In this document: positions 10,130 to 20,285 of the stretch, one piece after another | Position numbering within the stretch: the stretch's first letter is position 1 | Layout of the letters: every line of letters begins with the position of its first letter | Assembly (NCBI GenBank): GCA_030620095.1 | Contig: JAUTXW010003565.1 | Coordinates: 498,501 to 562,500 of the forward strand | Direction: 5' to 3' | From: Kuschelorhynchus macadamiae | Taxonomy: Eukaryota > Arthropoda > Insecta > Coleoptera > Curculionidae | DNA: 64,000 nt | Made by a program: the position numbers and the translations under genes | The notes under the pieces: model-generated | What the model was told of the DNA's origin: nothing | Seen by the model: the letters and a program-made list of their open reading frames with translations, nothing else | The model's database searches: none

Positions 10130-11941
10130 CTACTGAACTAAAAGAGCTCGTTTAGACTTGGCTGGTCGCCCACGACGTCTCTTCACTCCAATTGGAACTG
10201 ATTTTGCTTCAGGAGGTGGTGTGGTAAGTTTTAGCCGTATGGCGAGTCCCACAATGTGTTTACATATCAGCATTTTAAAATAAGTCGGACAATCACATTC
10301 ACCATTAATCCAATCATCTTTGTCGTCAGGAATTGTTATTGCCCATACACTAAACATTACATTCTTATATTCGTCAAAACTATGGAAGTCTAGATCAGTA
10401 CACTTTTTAAGGTCGTCCTGGTTGACCTCGGTTGCATCTTTTGAAGGAATAATGTAAACATGGCCCGATGGTGTCGCTTTAGAAATTATCTTTTTTTGTG
10501 CTTTAACCCACTGATAAGATTTTGTCTACAAATCTAGGTGAATTGGCGGCTTTAGGTGCACTTCTTTTAATTTCGATGAATAATTTTGAGACCACGAAGT
10601 TACGTATTCCTTTAATATAACAGAGAATCGAGATAGAGGAAGCCGTTCTCTTAGAGTATTTTCATCTTTGATAACTCTGTTAAAAGCCTCTAGGGCGTTG
10701 TTAGTACTTGGACTTTTCTTGTCCATCCCTTCATACCAGTTTCGATTCATCTGTAGCCATTCACTTTCAAAATAACGTAAAAAGTCTTTTTGCCCCTCCC
10801 ATTTTGAAAGAAACATGATGGACGCTCTATCGAATATCTCTCCACTTTTACTTAATTGAAGACAATCAATATCTTCCAAAATTGTATGTATGTTTTCTTT
10901 TGGACGCACAAGTTGATCAGCTTTTTTTCTTACGTTTTTCTTCATATGAGCCCAGCACATCTTTATTGTAACGTTCGGACCAAATACATTTTTGAAACCA
11001 TTTTATATACCGTGGGCAGCATCACATATTAGTATCGATGGATTAATGGTTTCACCCAAAACTTTCTCTGTACCAGTTCTTAGCGCTTTGAATGCAAAAA
11101 TGAAATCCTCAGTTTGCTCGTTAGCACAAACTGCCACTCCAAAAGTGCGAAATGATCTGGCCTTGTCTGTTGTTCCGAACACCAATAGCGGAAAACCTTG
11201 CTATATAAGCTTATATGTGGCATCTGCATGAACATGGCACGCATTCTGTGATTGCCTGATTAAATTTTTTGTTGTCATAAAAAATCGAAAAGAAGGGGGA
11301 TCCCCGTAATCCATTTGGTGAGATATTATGAAAGCCTCATTTTCATTTTCTGGAACTAGAGAGTGGTCGATGCAGAATTTTTCTAACTCCCCAAGACTTA
11401 TCGAATTCGGACCAAATTTTGACTTTCTTAAAGAACCCAAATAATTATTTAACTGTTGCTTTTTAGGAATTGGTAAATCTTTTTTTGCCAGAATTTCTAA
11501 TATCTTTTTCGGTTTTACTTTTGGATCATTTTCGAACAGGGTATTAATCTCCGTTTTAGTATGTCGGCTTATTTTAACGGTTGTTTTGGACTGTATACTA
11601 TCGCAAGTATGAAGCAATTCCGATCGGTATAAAACTATATCATCACTATTTGCGGGATAATATAAATATACACCTGAGGCACATTGTTCTCCTCGATATT
11701 TAACTTTATCACAACGATAAATCGCACTAATGTTACCCTCTGTATCAACATTTTTATGATAAAAGCTCCAAATACCTTCGTCTTCTACTGATTTTTGAGC
11801 TAAAGCTTTGTTGCTAAATACCTGTTCTCTTCTCCACTGTTTATCAATCTTTTTCCTTCTTTTCTTTGGCTCCGGATTCTCAGGTACATCAGCCGCACTA
11901 TCCTCGGACGAACTGTATTGAGGAATTTCACTGCAACTCAT
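10130..11941 (-). pseudogene. Mutator-like transposase, one frame with three nonsense codons
   Basis: A single reading frame of 603 codons from the ATG at 11941, with no frameshift and only three internal stops: TAG 11201-11203, TAA 11003-11005, TAG 10526-10528. The N-terminal ~130 residues hold a WRKY/FLYWCH-like zinc-binding region with conserved Cys and the YRSELLHTC motif. The MULE catalytic core has Asp240 in HADATYKL, Asp307 in ILICDAAHG and Glu418 in TNNALEAFNR. A SWIM finger follows (C549-x-C551-x8-C560-x-H562) and then a basic RRRGRPAKSKR tail, probably for DNA binding or nuclear entry. The first stop follows YKLI, where Trp is usual, so TGG to TAG is likely. Recently inactivated. 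Confidence 0.9.
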
Positions 11942-12395
11942 AATTGTCGGTTTTAAAAACAGTACGGGTTAATAATAAACACAACACACCTATTCCCGCA
12001 CAGCAGATCGGAAACACGTGAAACATGCCCGCCTCGTTTTTTTAGGTTATGTACACTGTTCGTCGGTAAACATGCGCCCGTTTATTTAAAAGCGGGTAAA
12101 TGTCTTTTAATAGCGAACATAACTTATAGCGCATTTATATATTTTTTTAGTGCACTACTGTAATATGCAAAATTTCATTCAATATTGAACGTAAAATATC
12201 GACCATTTATATATTTTTTTAGTGCAAATTTGATCAAAATACCGATCAGAACTTATCATGCAAATTGTATATTTTGTATTGTGATTTTATAAAAAATATA
12301 AGGCATTTCCTATTATTTTATACTGTATTTTTATTTTTTTTATCGAGCATTTAGTATTTTTTTAATCTGCAAATCGCATTAAATTAACGGGCGTT

Positions 12396-12489
12396 AATTA
12401 CGACCCTTTTCAATGCCTTAGGAAGAATACGGAAAGTATGTAGGCTTTGTGTAAGACAAAATGAACATAATTTCGAGCAATATCTTTAG
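12396..12489 (+). pseudogene. C-terminal end of the mariner-like shell transposase
   Basis: Frame ending at TAG 12487-12489 reads RLCVRQNEHNFEQYL, the characteristic C-terminal signature of the DUF4817/DDE_3 transposase family. It resumes directly after the Mutator-like element and supports one interrupted gene, with 8346-9130 as its front part. Confidence 0.72.
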
Positions 12490-12742
12490 GGTATGGATTT
12501 AGTTTTCTGTTTATTTCAGTGATCTTTGGTGGTAGGATTAGTTTTTGTTGCTAGTTGCTGTTTAGAGGTAGAATTATTAACATGTTCATTTTATTCAATT
12601 AATAATACTTTCCAAGATTGATGGATTCACGGGTTTAGCAGCGAAAAATAGGTTATTAATAATTCTTTTTATTATAAAACCGAGTTTTCGGTCCGATTTT
12701 GAACCTTCTTCAAGGCAACAGGCTAAAATTATAACAATGTAA

Positions 12743-12755
12743 GATAAAGAATGCT
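12743..12755. repeat. Left 13-bp target duplication of the hammerhead-bearing element
   Basis: GATAAAGAATGCT, repeated exactly at 13593-13605. It brackets the snapback element. Confidence 0.75.
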
Positions 12756-13009
12756 TTTTTTTTAAAATGTGTTCAGATTATTTGTCGCCTTTAGATTGAC
12801 AAACAAAAATCTTTTTTAACTTTTTCGCAACTGAATAATAATATTTAACTTTAAATTGATTGAAGCCGATATTTAATAAAATTACATATCTCAACATGTA
12901 GACTAGTCTGTCTACAGAATGTTTCGATACATAATATAAACAATATTATTTAAGCAAACATAAGAAATTATGTCATTTATCTTAAGTTACATAGTAGTTG
13001 TACAAATAC

Positions 13010-13033
13010 TTTCATCCTATCGGGACTCATCAG
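13010..13033 (-). ncRNA. Hammerhead-like core, minus-strand unit
   Basis: Minus strand: CTGATGA, stem II GTCC/GGAT with loop CGATA, then GAAA. This is close to the core and stem II of the schistosome satellite hammerhead. I could not find a convincing stem I, nor a U-H cleavage dinucleotide closing stem III, so catalytic competence is doubtful. Confidence 0.5.
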
Positions 13034-13350
13034 TTCGCCGATCGTAAGAGACAAACATTAAATAATACAAAAAAGTCTACATGTTGAGATATGTAATTTT
13101 ATTAAATATTTGCTTCAATCAATTTAAAGTTATATATTTTTATTCAGTTGCGAAAAAGCCAAAAAAGATTTTTATTTATCAATCTAAACGCGACAAATAA
13201 TCTGAACACATTTAAAAATAACATTATAGATGGCTGCATACTGTCATTTTTTTGATATCTAGGTTACATGTTAAAAACAAACTGACATATTTTAAAATTT
13301 GAAATCAACTCTTTTCTATTATTTAATGTTTCTCTCTTACGATCGGCGCA

Positions 13351-13374
13351 CTGATGAGTCCCGATAGGATGAAA
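13351..13374 (+). ncRNA. Hammerhead-like core, plus-strand unit
   Basis: Same CTGATGA, stem II and GAAA as the minus-strand copy, conserved although the following ~10 bases differ between copies. Stem I and the cleavage site again look degenerate. Confidence 0.5.
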
Positions 13375-13592
13375 GTGTTTTTACGGCTACTATATGTCTA
13401 TAAAAACTTAAGGTAAATGACATCATTTCTTATGCTTGCTTAAATAATATTGTTTATATTATGTATCGAAACATTCCGTAGACAGACTAGTCTACATGTT
13501 GAGATATGTAATTTTATTAAATATTTGCTTCAATCAATTTAAAGATAAATATTTTTATTCAGTTGCGAAAAAGCCAAAAAAAAAAGATTTTT

Positions 13593-13605
13593 GATAAAGA
13601 ATGCT
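13593..13605. repeat. Right 13-bp target duplication of the hammerhead-bearing element
   Basis: Exact copy of 12743-12755. Confidence 0.75.
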
Positions 13606-13769
13606 ATGATAGTTACTACAAATCTACTTACATTTTACATTATAATTATTGAATTATTAAATTGTTAAAATTTGAACATTTCTTGTAAAATAGTATAAAA
13701 CAAGGATATACAAGGTAATAATTTATTGTAGAATTTTAAAAAAGATTCTCGTTACTATAAATAACTTAT

Positions 13770-14092
13770 ACAAAAAATTATAAGTTTGTGTTATATCTCA
13801 AAAACGACACCTCATATAAAAAATCTGACGCCACTGGATTCTATGTAAAAAACTGTATCAGAGCCAGTTTTTACCTTTTCCATAAGTTAAACAACAACCG
13901 AAATATTAGGGGGCCAGAAATGTAATATTTTCAGTTTCACTCTGTATCTTAAAAACAAAGGGGGCTATGAAAATTTTGTTTAAGTCATCTTTCATTTCAC
14001 AAAAAAGTAGCAACATGTTGCGAAAACCGCAACCCTTTATTTTCATTAATAAGAGAGATACCCCATAAAAACAACACAAACGGGACACCCTG
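13770..14092 (-). repeat. Right TIR of the mariner-like shell (uninterrupted)
   Basis: Reverse complement of the left TIR. Near 13850-13865 it preserves the target of the LTR element with a single TCTG, so it serves as an empty-site control. TA follows at 14093-14094. Confidence 0.85.
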
Positions 14093-14260
14093 TAGAATAA
14101 AAGTTTTTAAATATTTGTACTGCAACCACTTTAATGTCTATTCGCAAAAGATTAGTAGCATTTTAAATGTTATTGTTCAAAATGCCGGCCACACAATTAA
14201 CACAAGTTTAAAGAATTAATTATTTGTCCTTAATCTTTTCATACCACCAAAATTAGTATT

Positions 14261-15397
14261 ACTTCCCTCGTAAAAGAGAAGAATTGTAATCGCGAAAAAA
14301 ATCATCCTCCGAGATTTTTTAAATTTTTTCTTTTCAGGGATGCCGAAAAATATGTTTTCTCAATTTCGTTGGTCTGTTAGTTATATGTCGGTCTGCCTGT
14401 CTGTTCGTGGTATAGCTAAGAAACTACCTCATTCAATTTTGGTCAAAAATTAAGGGTTACATGGAAATGACCTAGTAACATTTTGGTAAAAATCGAATAT
14501 GGCAAACCTAGTGAAATGGTAAAAAAATTATTATTAAAAAACTATTCATCCAATTTACCTCAAATTTTGTACAAAAATCAAGTGTTACTTAAAAATCGAC
14601 TGATAAAATGTTGGTACAAATTCAAAACGGCTAAAGAAAATAGTGGTTTAATAAAATGTTTAAAAATTTAGCTTGAAAAAACTAATTTATAGAATAACTT
14701 CAAATTTTGTCCAAGAATTAATTGTGGTATAGAGATGAACTTGGTCCGAATTTAATGGACAAATAGAATGTTTGTAATCCTGAAAAAATAACCCCCATAT
14801 GTTTTACATATGTTTACGTTTTAGCGTCCCTAGATGCCAAAAATATGTTTTCTCAATTCAGTCGCTCTGCCTGTCTGTCTGCCAGTCAGTTCTCGGCATA
14901 GATAAAAACTAGTTACCCGATTGACTTCAAATTTGATGACCTACTAATATTCTGGTAAAAATCCAATAATTGACTTCAAACTTTTCCCAAAAATCAAGGG
15001 TTACATTGGAATGAACCGAAAATACTTTGGTACGAATTCAAGGCAGCAAAACAGCGGCCTATTAAAATGTTTAAAAAAATCAGCCTGAAAAATTACCTAT
15101 TAGATTAATTTCAGCTTTTCTGCAAGCGTTAAGAATGGTATAGAGATAAACTGGTAAACTTGTGGTACGAATTTCAAATTAAAAAAAAAACAATTTAGGT
15201 AACCTCTAGTTTTACAGAAAAATTAAATGTGACATAAAGACAAACTGGTACGAATCCAATATTGTGGAACAAAATGGCGCCCAATAAAAATGTTTGAAAT
15301 TACAGCATATGTACTAAATGACTATGTGCGGACCTAAATTGGGCCACACTTCACTATTTCTAATAAATGGAAAAATTCTTAACGAGGAAAGTTCCGG
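14261..15397 (+). repeat. Family A interspersed repeat, copy 1
   Basis: Starts ACTTCCCTCGTAAAAG and ends AACGAGGAAAGTTCCGG, so its termini are inverted versions of one word. The interior has two similar ~500-bp blocks. Each starts with a phrase around AACATGTTTTCTCAATT and a (GTCT)n stretch, followed by repeated lines such as ACTTATCCGATT...CAAATTTT and CAAAATGGCGGC. No coding frame. It looks like a non-autonomous transposon; the class is unknown. Confidence 0.7.
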
Positions 15398-15531
15398 ATA
15401 AAGGAAATTTGTCGAATTTTCTGGATCTGGTTCTCATCCAATAAACTTTTTAGATATTTTGTATTTTACCAATAACCGAAAAATGTATTTATTTAGTTGG
15501 ATACAAATTTCACCAGGTATTTCTTGTAATA
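15398..15531. other. Spacer between repeats, no gene seen
   Basis: AT-rich sequence with no recognisable feature. Confidence 0.4.
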
Positions 15532-15877
15532 AGCCCCGGTTATAGATTGAAAAAGTTTGCGTCTTGCGTCGTCCGTTTGAGCTAAGTGTTTATGCTAGCT
15601 CTTAGCCCGAGCTATAGATTGAAAACGTTTGCGCTTTGTATCGCCTGTGGAATTAATCTTACTTCTTTAATGTTTATATTTACCGCCTTTTATGTAATGC
15701 AATTTTGTCTTGCTTGTTTTTTAGTTTATGTGCGTTTTTTTAATTTGCTGAGCATGGATAATCAAAATCATAATAATGATGCCTAGTAAAGTACTCATTG
15801 CTTTGCGTTAAATAAACTTCAAGGATAGCGCAAACGGCGGCGCAGGACGCAAACGTTTTCAATCTATAACCCAGGCT
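15532..15877. mobile_element. MITE-like element, 346 bp
   Basis: The ends are inverted: left AGCCCCGGTTATAGATTGAA, right the complement of AGCCTGGGTTATAGATTGAA. Similarity extends ~40 bp through AAACGTTTGCGTC. A third copy of the TIR phrase lies inside at about 15608-15635. Flanking ATA on both sides may be a 3-bp target duplication. A 66-codon frame inside (15586-15786) has no recognisable similarity. Confidence 0.7.
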
Positions 15878-16633
15878 ATAATATATAAGTTTTTCTTTTG
15901 CATAACTATTTCCAACCATGACTGCGGTTCTTTTGCAAATATATTTTTCTCAATTGCCTCGGTTTGGATTCGAGCTGAATAAAATTAAATTTAGTTTCAA
16001 ATAAATTGGAGATCAACTTAAATGTAACGTCTAAAACTATGGTCATGTTTAACATGTGGTAAGCAAATGTTACCTTTTTGGCAGCAAATATTAAATTTTA
16101 AGAGCGTATTTGTGAGAAATTAAAAACAAAGTCTAAACCAAAAAGTAATTAAGGCATATCTTAAGGTATTGTTACTTATTACCGATGCGTTTACAGATTT
16201 TTAAGCTTATTTTTCTTCCTCACAAATGTGCTTTAATATTACTTAAATCACTGTTTAAAATATCTGTTTCACGTTTGCAAATTTTTGCACTAAATAATAT
16301 GCGAGGCTGCGCTTGACTTGTGTAAGGTACACTGGGGTAAATAGAAATGTAGGTTAGGTGAAATCCTTGAGTAATAATAATGCTTAAAATAGTATCTTTG
16401 CTGCCATTTCTCGGGAAATAGTATAAATGACTTTTTAGCATTATTTGAACAAGTTATTAGTTTATATTTCTTCCACTTTACTGAAATCCCGCAACGCATG
16501 CTTCAAACGTTGTGTTGAAATCGCCGCTTATCTTCGAAAACTTGACTGAATATATATTTTGCTGTCGGTAAGTAATTATGTGCGCTATAATGTAGTTCTT
16601 TTCAGAATATCATAGATAATATCTATACCGTCT
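15878..16633. other. No gene seen
   Basis: AT-rich sequence with short incidental frames only. Confidence 0.4.
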
Positions 16634-16984
16634 GTGAATAGGTTGATAAGTCAAAAATGTAAATATTTCAGTATGGACATTTTAAATAGTTTGGCGTTCT
16701 CGAAAAAAACAATATTAAAGCTGACCTTCGTTTTTTCAGAACTAGGTTTACAATTACGCAAAGAATGACCTAAATAATTTTGAGCTGTAAAAGTATAATA
16801 CTTACTTAAAAAAAATTAACTTATCTATTTATTCACCCTAAATGTGTGTGTTCTTGTTAAGTTACCGACTTATTCTACTGCAAATAAATAGGACAAAATG
16901 TTTTATTTTTGTACTTTCTATATTTATGAAAACAAAAAGAATTCAGTAACATAAATTTGAAATGGACAACAAAACTAAAAGAAA

Positions 16985-18822
16985 CTACTGGTCATCTGCA
17001 TCGAACTCTTCTAAATCCGGGTCTATATCTTTCATATCCGTAGTGGGCAAATTTCGGTAAAAATTATGAAAAACCTCATCGATGAGCGGCAAAAGCCCAA
17101 GTAGATCTTGCTTTTTCTCCTTACTAATTGGCAAAATTTGGTTAGTGATTTGAGGCAATGTGCTTGGTATAGTGTGTTTTCCTCTTCTTCGGAAATTTAC
17201 TGATTTAAAAGGGTTCGATATGTCTAAACTATGTTTATATTTGACTATTCCGATTTCATTGTTGTACTGAAACCATTGGACCGGTTACCATAAGAATTTT
17301 TCTCCATCAGTATTAACTTTTTTAATGACTAATGCTCCTTTTCCTAGACTGCTGAAATCCAAGAAATCCTCTTGTTTCATTACCACCACTTTGAATGATT
17401 TTTTTCTTCTGCAGGATCTAACCATCTGATACCAGTCGTTAGGGTGATTAATCTTCATGTGTGTTCTTTTCTTTTCTTTCTCTATAAGGGCATGATCGGT
17501 ATCACACTCCATATGAGTGTGCCAGCTGACTAAAAACTTATGATTTATAATTTTGATATCGGGACATTTTGTAAAAGCATAGTTGAACATGAAAGCGACT
17601 TGCTGATTTTTATTTTGGCCTCCACAAGTGTCAGAATAGAAAGTCACCTCTTCCACATCACGGAGTTCTAATAGCAGACGGTAAATGCAAGATGCTATCT
17701 GATTGCCACCTCTTGCAGCAGTTGACTCATCCCACATGAAACATGTAACTTCATTTGTTGCTAATTCGTGGACGGTAAGGTTAAACGTCCATAGCTGACG
17801 TTTATAAAAAGCAGTGTTTGATGTTAAGAAAGGTGTTGGAAGGCACTGTTGAAGATCAAAAGTATATGCCCTTTTTTTAGTGTCTGTAGCCACAATCTCC
17901 TTATCGATCTGTTTTGCCTTAAAGGCGTTATCTGCGAGCTGATGGTGTATATCTCTCTCTTGTATTAAATTCTCTTTCTTTTCGCCCTCAGCGATTTGAA
18001 TTTTTGTTTCAAAAATGTCACATTTATAACAAGTATCCTGTTTAGGTTTCTTAAACGCAAGATTCATACTGTAAAAGCAGTTCTTGTACAATGTTAATGA
18101 GACGGGTTTGTCTACTGATTCTTTGTACATGTCATACATTTTAGCTATAGACAAGTCACTGGACAAGTACTTTTTAGATGTCCTGTTCCTACAATAGTGG
18201 CTTTCATAATTGGGAAACGACAAAATGTGATCTTTGGCGTTTTGAATTTCTTCTACTGAGCGCTTATTACCTGAAGGAGCAATTCTACGTCTATCGGGAG
18301 GAATAATTCCAGAGAATGCATTTTTTTTCTTTTCTGCCACTATTTCAACAAATCCTTTAGTTTCACCAAAGGTTGCAATAAAGCAGGATTTACAAATTGG
18401 CTTTTTAATTCCAGCAATAACGATGCTATATGTATTTGAATATTCCCTATGTTTCTTTCGTGGTCCTAGCTTTTCCGTTTTCTTTTGATTTAAATTGATT
18501 AGAGAAGCAATATAATTGGCCCTTTTATCACGACTTCCCAAGTTCCAATAGTCTTGAAAGCATCTATCACGGTCCTCAGCTGAAAACCTTTCATTACACT
18601 GCATACGACATGCTTGTAATGGCTTCATATGTCTAGACTTTACAACTTTTCCTTTTTCAGTAATATAACTTTTACCAGCATTTCTTAATTCTTTACTCTC
18701 TTGTCTTTGCTTTCGTCTCCTTCCTTACTTCTTCTTTATTTCCTTGGATTGTTCCGTACTTTTTGACTCTTTTTCCTCCGGAACATCTTCTTTTTCTGTA
18801 CGTTGTTTCTTTCTTGGTGTCT
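16985..18822 (-). pseudogene. DUF7869-like (RNase H-fold) transposase, last exon, two nonsense codons
   Basis: One frame runs from a splice acceptor (GTTTTTAG, ending 18823) to TAG at 16985-16987. It has only two internal stops: TAA 18725-18727 and TAA 17285-17287. Counting from the ATG at 18628, it has cysteine pairs in an N-terminal zinc-binding-like part (C78, C82; C200, C203). A DDE-like set follows: Asp258 in YTFDLQQ, Asp333 in YSDTCGGQNKN, and an acidic cluster in HTHMECDTDHALIE (372-383). The ~99 codons after the second stop remain open and end in an acidic tail, so they belong to the protein. The family name is from memory and tentative; the transposase role is inferred from the acidic motifs and flanking repeats. 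Confidence 0.72.
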
Positions 18823-19044
18823 CTAAAAACAGAAAGAACTAGTTTATATAATACAAATTCTGATTTGCAGAAAATACTGCCAGAGTGCCCCACCTCTCAT
18901 GCAAATGCAAAAACGGACTCTTAATCTACACTCCAAAATCTAGCTATCGTACCAAAATTATTGTTTATAGAAAAATTCCTATTTTAGCTCATTTTGACTG
19001 GACTATAATTGGCAAACAGAGAAGTAATTACAGACGACACTTAT

Positions 19045-19201
19045 CTGGTACAAAAGCATCCGTTGGATAACTTTGGGATATCACATTCATAAGGTTTTGA
19101 TCGTTTGCTTCAATTTCTACTACACTTTGTATTTCACTAATGTTTCTAGCAATCTTAAAAGAAGTCGCTATCCTCCGCGCAAATATTTGATTTATTAATT
19201 T
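19045..19201 (-). pseudogene. Duplicated exon with a broken donor
   Basis: Preceded by a splice acceptor (CTATTTTTAG), it encodes a segment similar to exon 1 (IARNISEIQS versus IAKNISEIKC; LMNVIS versus SMNVIT). At the place where exon 1 ends CCAG|GTAAGT, this copy has CCAG|ATAAGT, which destroys the GT donor. Its phase at the end equals that of exon 1, so it looks like an alternative or dead duplicate. Confidence 0.55.
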
Positions 19202-19434
19202 CTAAAAATAGAAAATGTCTAGTCAAAATTAAAATTATTTACATTATTTCATAATTTCCTATTTTGATAGTGTTTATACAAGCTATACATTTTTTTTTCT
19301 CGGCGATCGGTCTAATTTTATTTGTATGCCTATGAATACATATGCATATTAATTTTTATTCACAACCCTTTAAATTCTTAAACACAATCTTTGCACTTAT
19401 TAACAAACAGCAATATTTACAGAACAAAACTTAC

Positions 19435-19609
19435 CTGGTATAATATGAGTAGGAATATTTTCTGTTATCACATTCATACTGCTTTTATTGTTAACTTTAA
19501 CTTGTAATGCACATTTTATTTCACTAATATTTTTAGCAATTCCAGACACATTGTTTTCTATAGACATTTCCAAAGCATTTTGAATAATTCTTTTTACTCG
19601 ACTAGACAT
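19435..19609 (-). CDS. First exon of the DUF7869-like gene
   Basis: ATG at 19609, then 58 codons plus one base, ending at a strong donor CCAG|GTAAGT. The single leftover G combines with AG at the start of the last exon (18822) to make GAG, so the reading frame is kept across the intron. It encodes a short, mostly helical N-terminus (MSSRVKRIIQNALEMSIENN) with no recognised domain. The intron would span 18823-19434 and include the duplicated exon. Confidence 0.6.
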
Positions 19610-20285
19610 ATTTTCACTGCTAAAATCCCTGATAATTAATAAATGACCGGCACCGTTTTGACTTCATAACCTCATAACATCAAATAACACGACTTGTCAT
19701 CTTGACTTATCTAGTTACTTCCCATCCAAATTTTATTTCCCGCCATTATTGTATCATGTTTATAAAGAGGTAATTTAGGATATCCGCAGAAGTAACGCAA
19801 ATTTCAATGTGTCCAAGTGGGCATTTCTTCATACCTTGTTATTCACCGACTGAATATTACGTACAAGGATAGTGAACTTTAGTTACATTATTTCACAGAA
19901 ATATTAATACTCATAAATATTAGACAAGTCAATATACCTTTTATGTACGTTGAATATGATCAAGGGAATATGTAGATTTGTTTAGTTATCTATATATTTG
20001 AAAAAAATATATGCAATTGTCTATAAAAAATGTGGGCAATTATAAATACCGGTTTTGGAACAAAAAATTTTGTCAACTCCAATTATTCACGACGTCCTCC
20101 GAGATAAACTATGGCGAATTCGAATTACCTATTTATTCACCTGGCAAAATTGAAAGAGCACTACTGATATATTCAGATATCCCATTTTCACAAAAATTTG
20201 ACTTATCTACTTATTCACGGATGATACAGATATCTGTTTTACACAACTGTCCATAATTATGGATAGATTCGACTTACCTCACCTT

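Larger units (their letters stand above)
9194..12390 (-). mobile_element. Mutator-like DNA transposon (boundaries approximate)
   Basis: The region holds a MULE transposase (10130-11941). Both edges carry the word AATGCTCGAT in opposite orientations (left at about 9191-9200 and repeatedly in the 79-bp array; right as its complement near 12340-12350). A short direct repeat AAATTAA occurs at both putative edges and could be part of a target duplication. The coding sequence of the shell transposase resumes at 12396, which places the right edge just before it. Exact termini could not be fixed by eye. Confidence 0.6.
12756..13592. mobile_element. Snapback retrozyme-like element with two hammerhead cores
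   Basis: 837 bp with no coding potential. One unit of ~310 bp reads on the minus strand (about 13079 to 12756). A partial unit reads on the plus strand (13074-13213), followed by ~100 bp of other sequence and a second plus-strand unit (13318-13592). The units share long stretches, including the segment around TCTACATGTTGAGATATG. Each complete unit has the hammerhead core CTGATGA...GAAA. The inverted-plus-direct arrangement and the 13-bp flanking repeat resemble insertions made by Penelope-type machinery. The mechanism is inference. Confidence 0.7.
174..14092 (+). mobile_element. Tc1/mariner-superfamily transposon shell with three nested insertions
   Basis: The two ends begin CAGGRTGTCCC in inverted orientation and continue as matching ~325-bp terminal inverted repeats. 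Each end is bordered by TA (172-173 and 14093-14094), the target duplication expected for Tc1/mariner elements. Between the ends, on the + strand, lie an N-terminal helix-turn-helix part and a DDE part of a transposase (8346-9130) and its C-terminal end (12396-12489). The shell is interrupted by an LTR element (410-7987), a Mutator-like element (about 9194-12390) and a hammerhead-bearing element (12756-13592). Removing these leaves about 2.3 kb, a normal size for the family. The shell is therefore the oldest layer. The TIRs and TA are seen directly; the assignment as one element is inferred from the order and orientation of its parts. Confidence 0.8.
16634..20285 (-). mobile_element. Putative DNA transposon carrying a DUF7869-like transposase gene
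   Basis: The transposase gene (16985-19609, minus) is flanked on both sides by a recurring ~19-bp word, ACTTATCTAYTTATTCACC or close variants: 16634-16652 (reverse orientation), 16818-16836, near 19702, near 20075-20090, 20123-20140, 20199-20218 and 20270-20280. Such subterminal repeats usually bind the transposase. Terminal inverted repeats and a target duplication were not identified, so the outer limits are provisional. Confidence 0.55.

Noticed and set aside
13271..13374. A type III hammerhead made by pairing TAAAAAC..ACT near 13275 with AGTGTTTTTA after the core
   Set aside because: The base at the cleavage position would be G, no stem I forms, and the other copy lacks the upstream strand.
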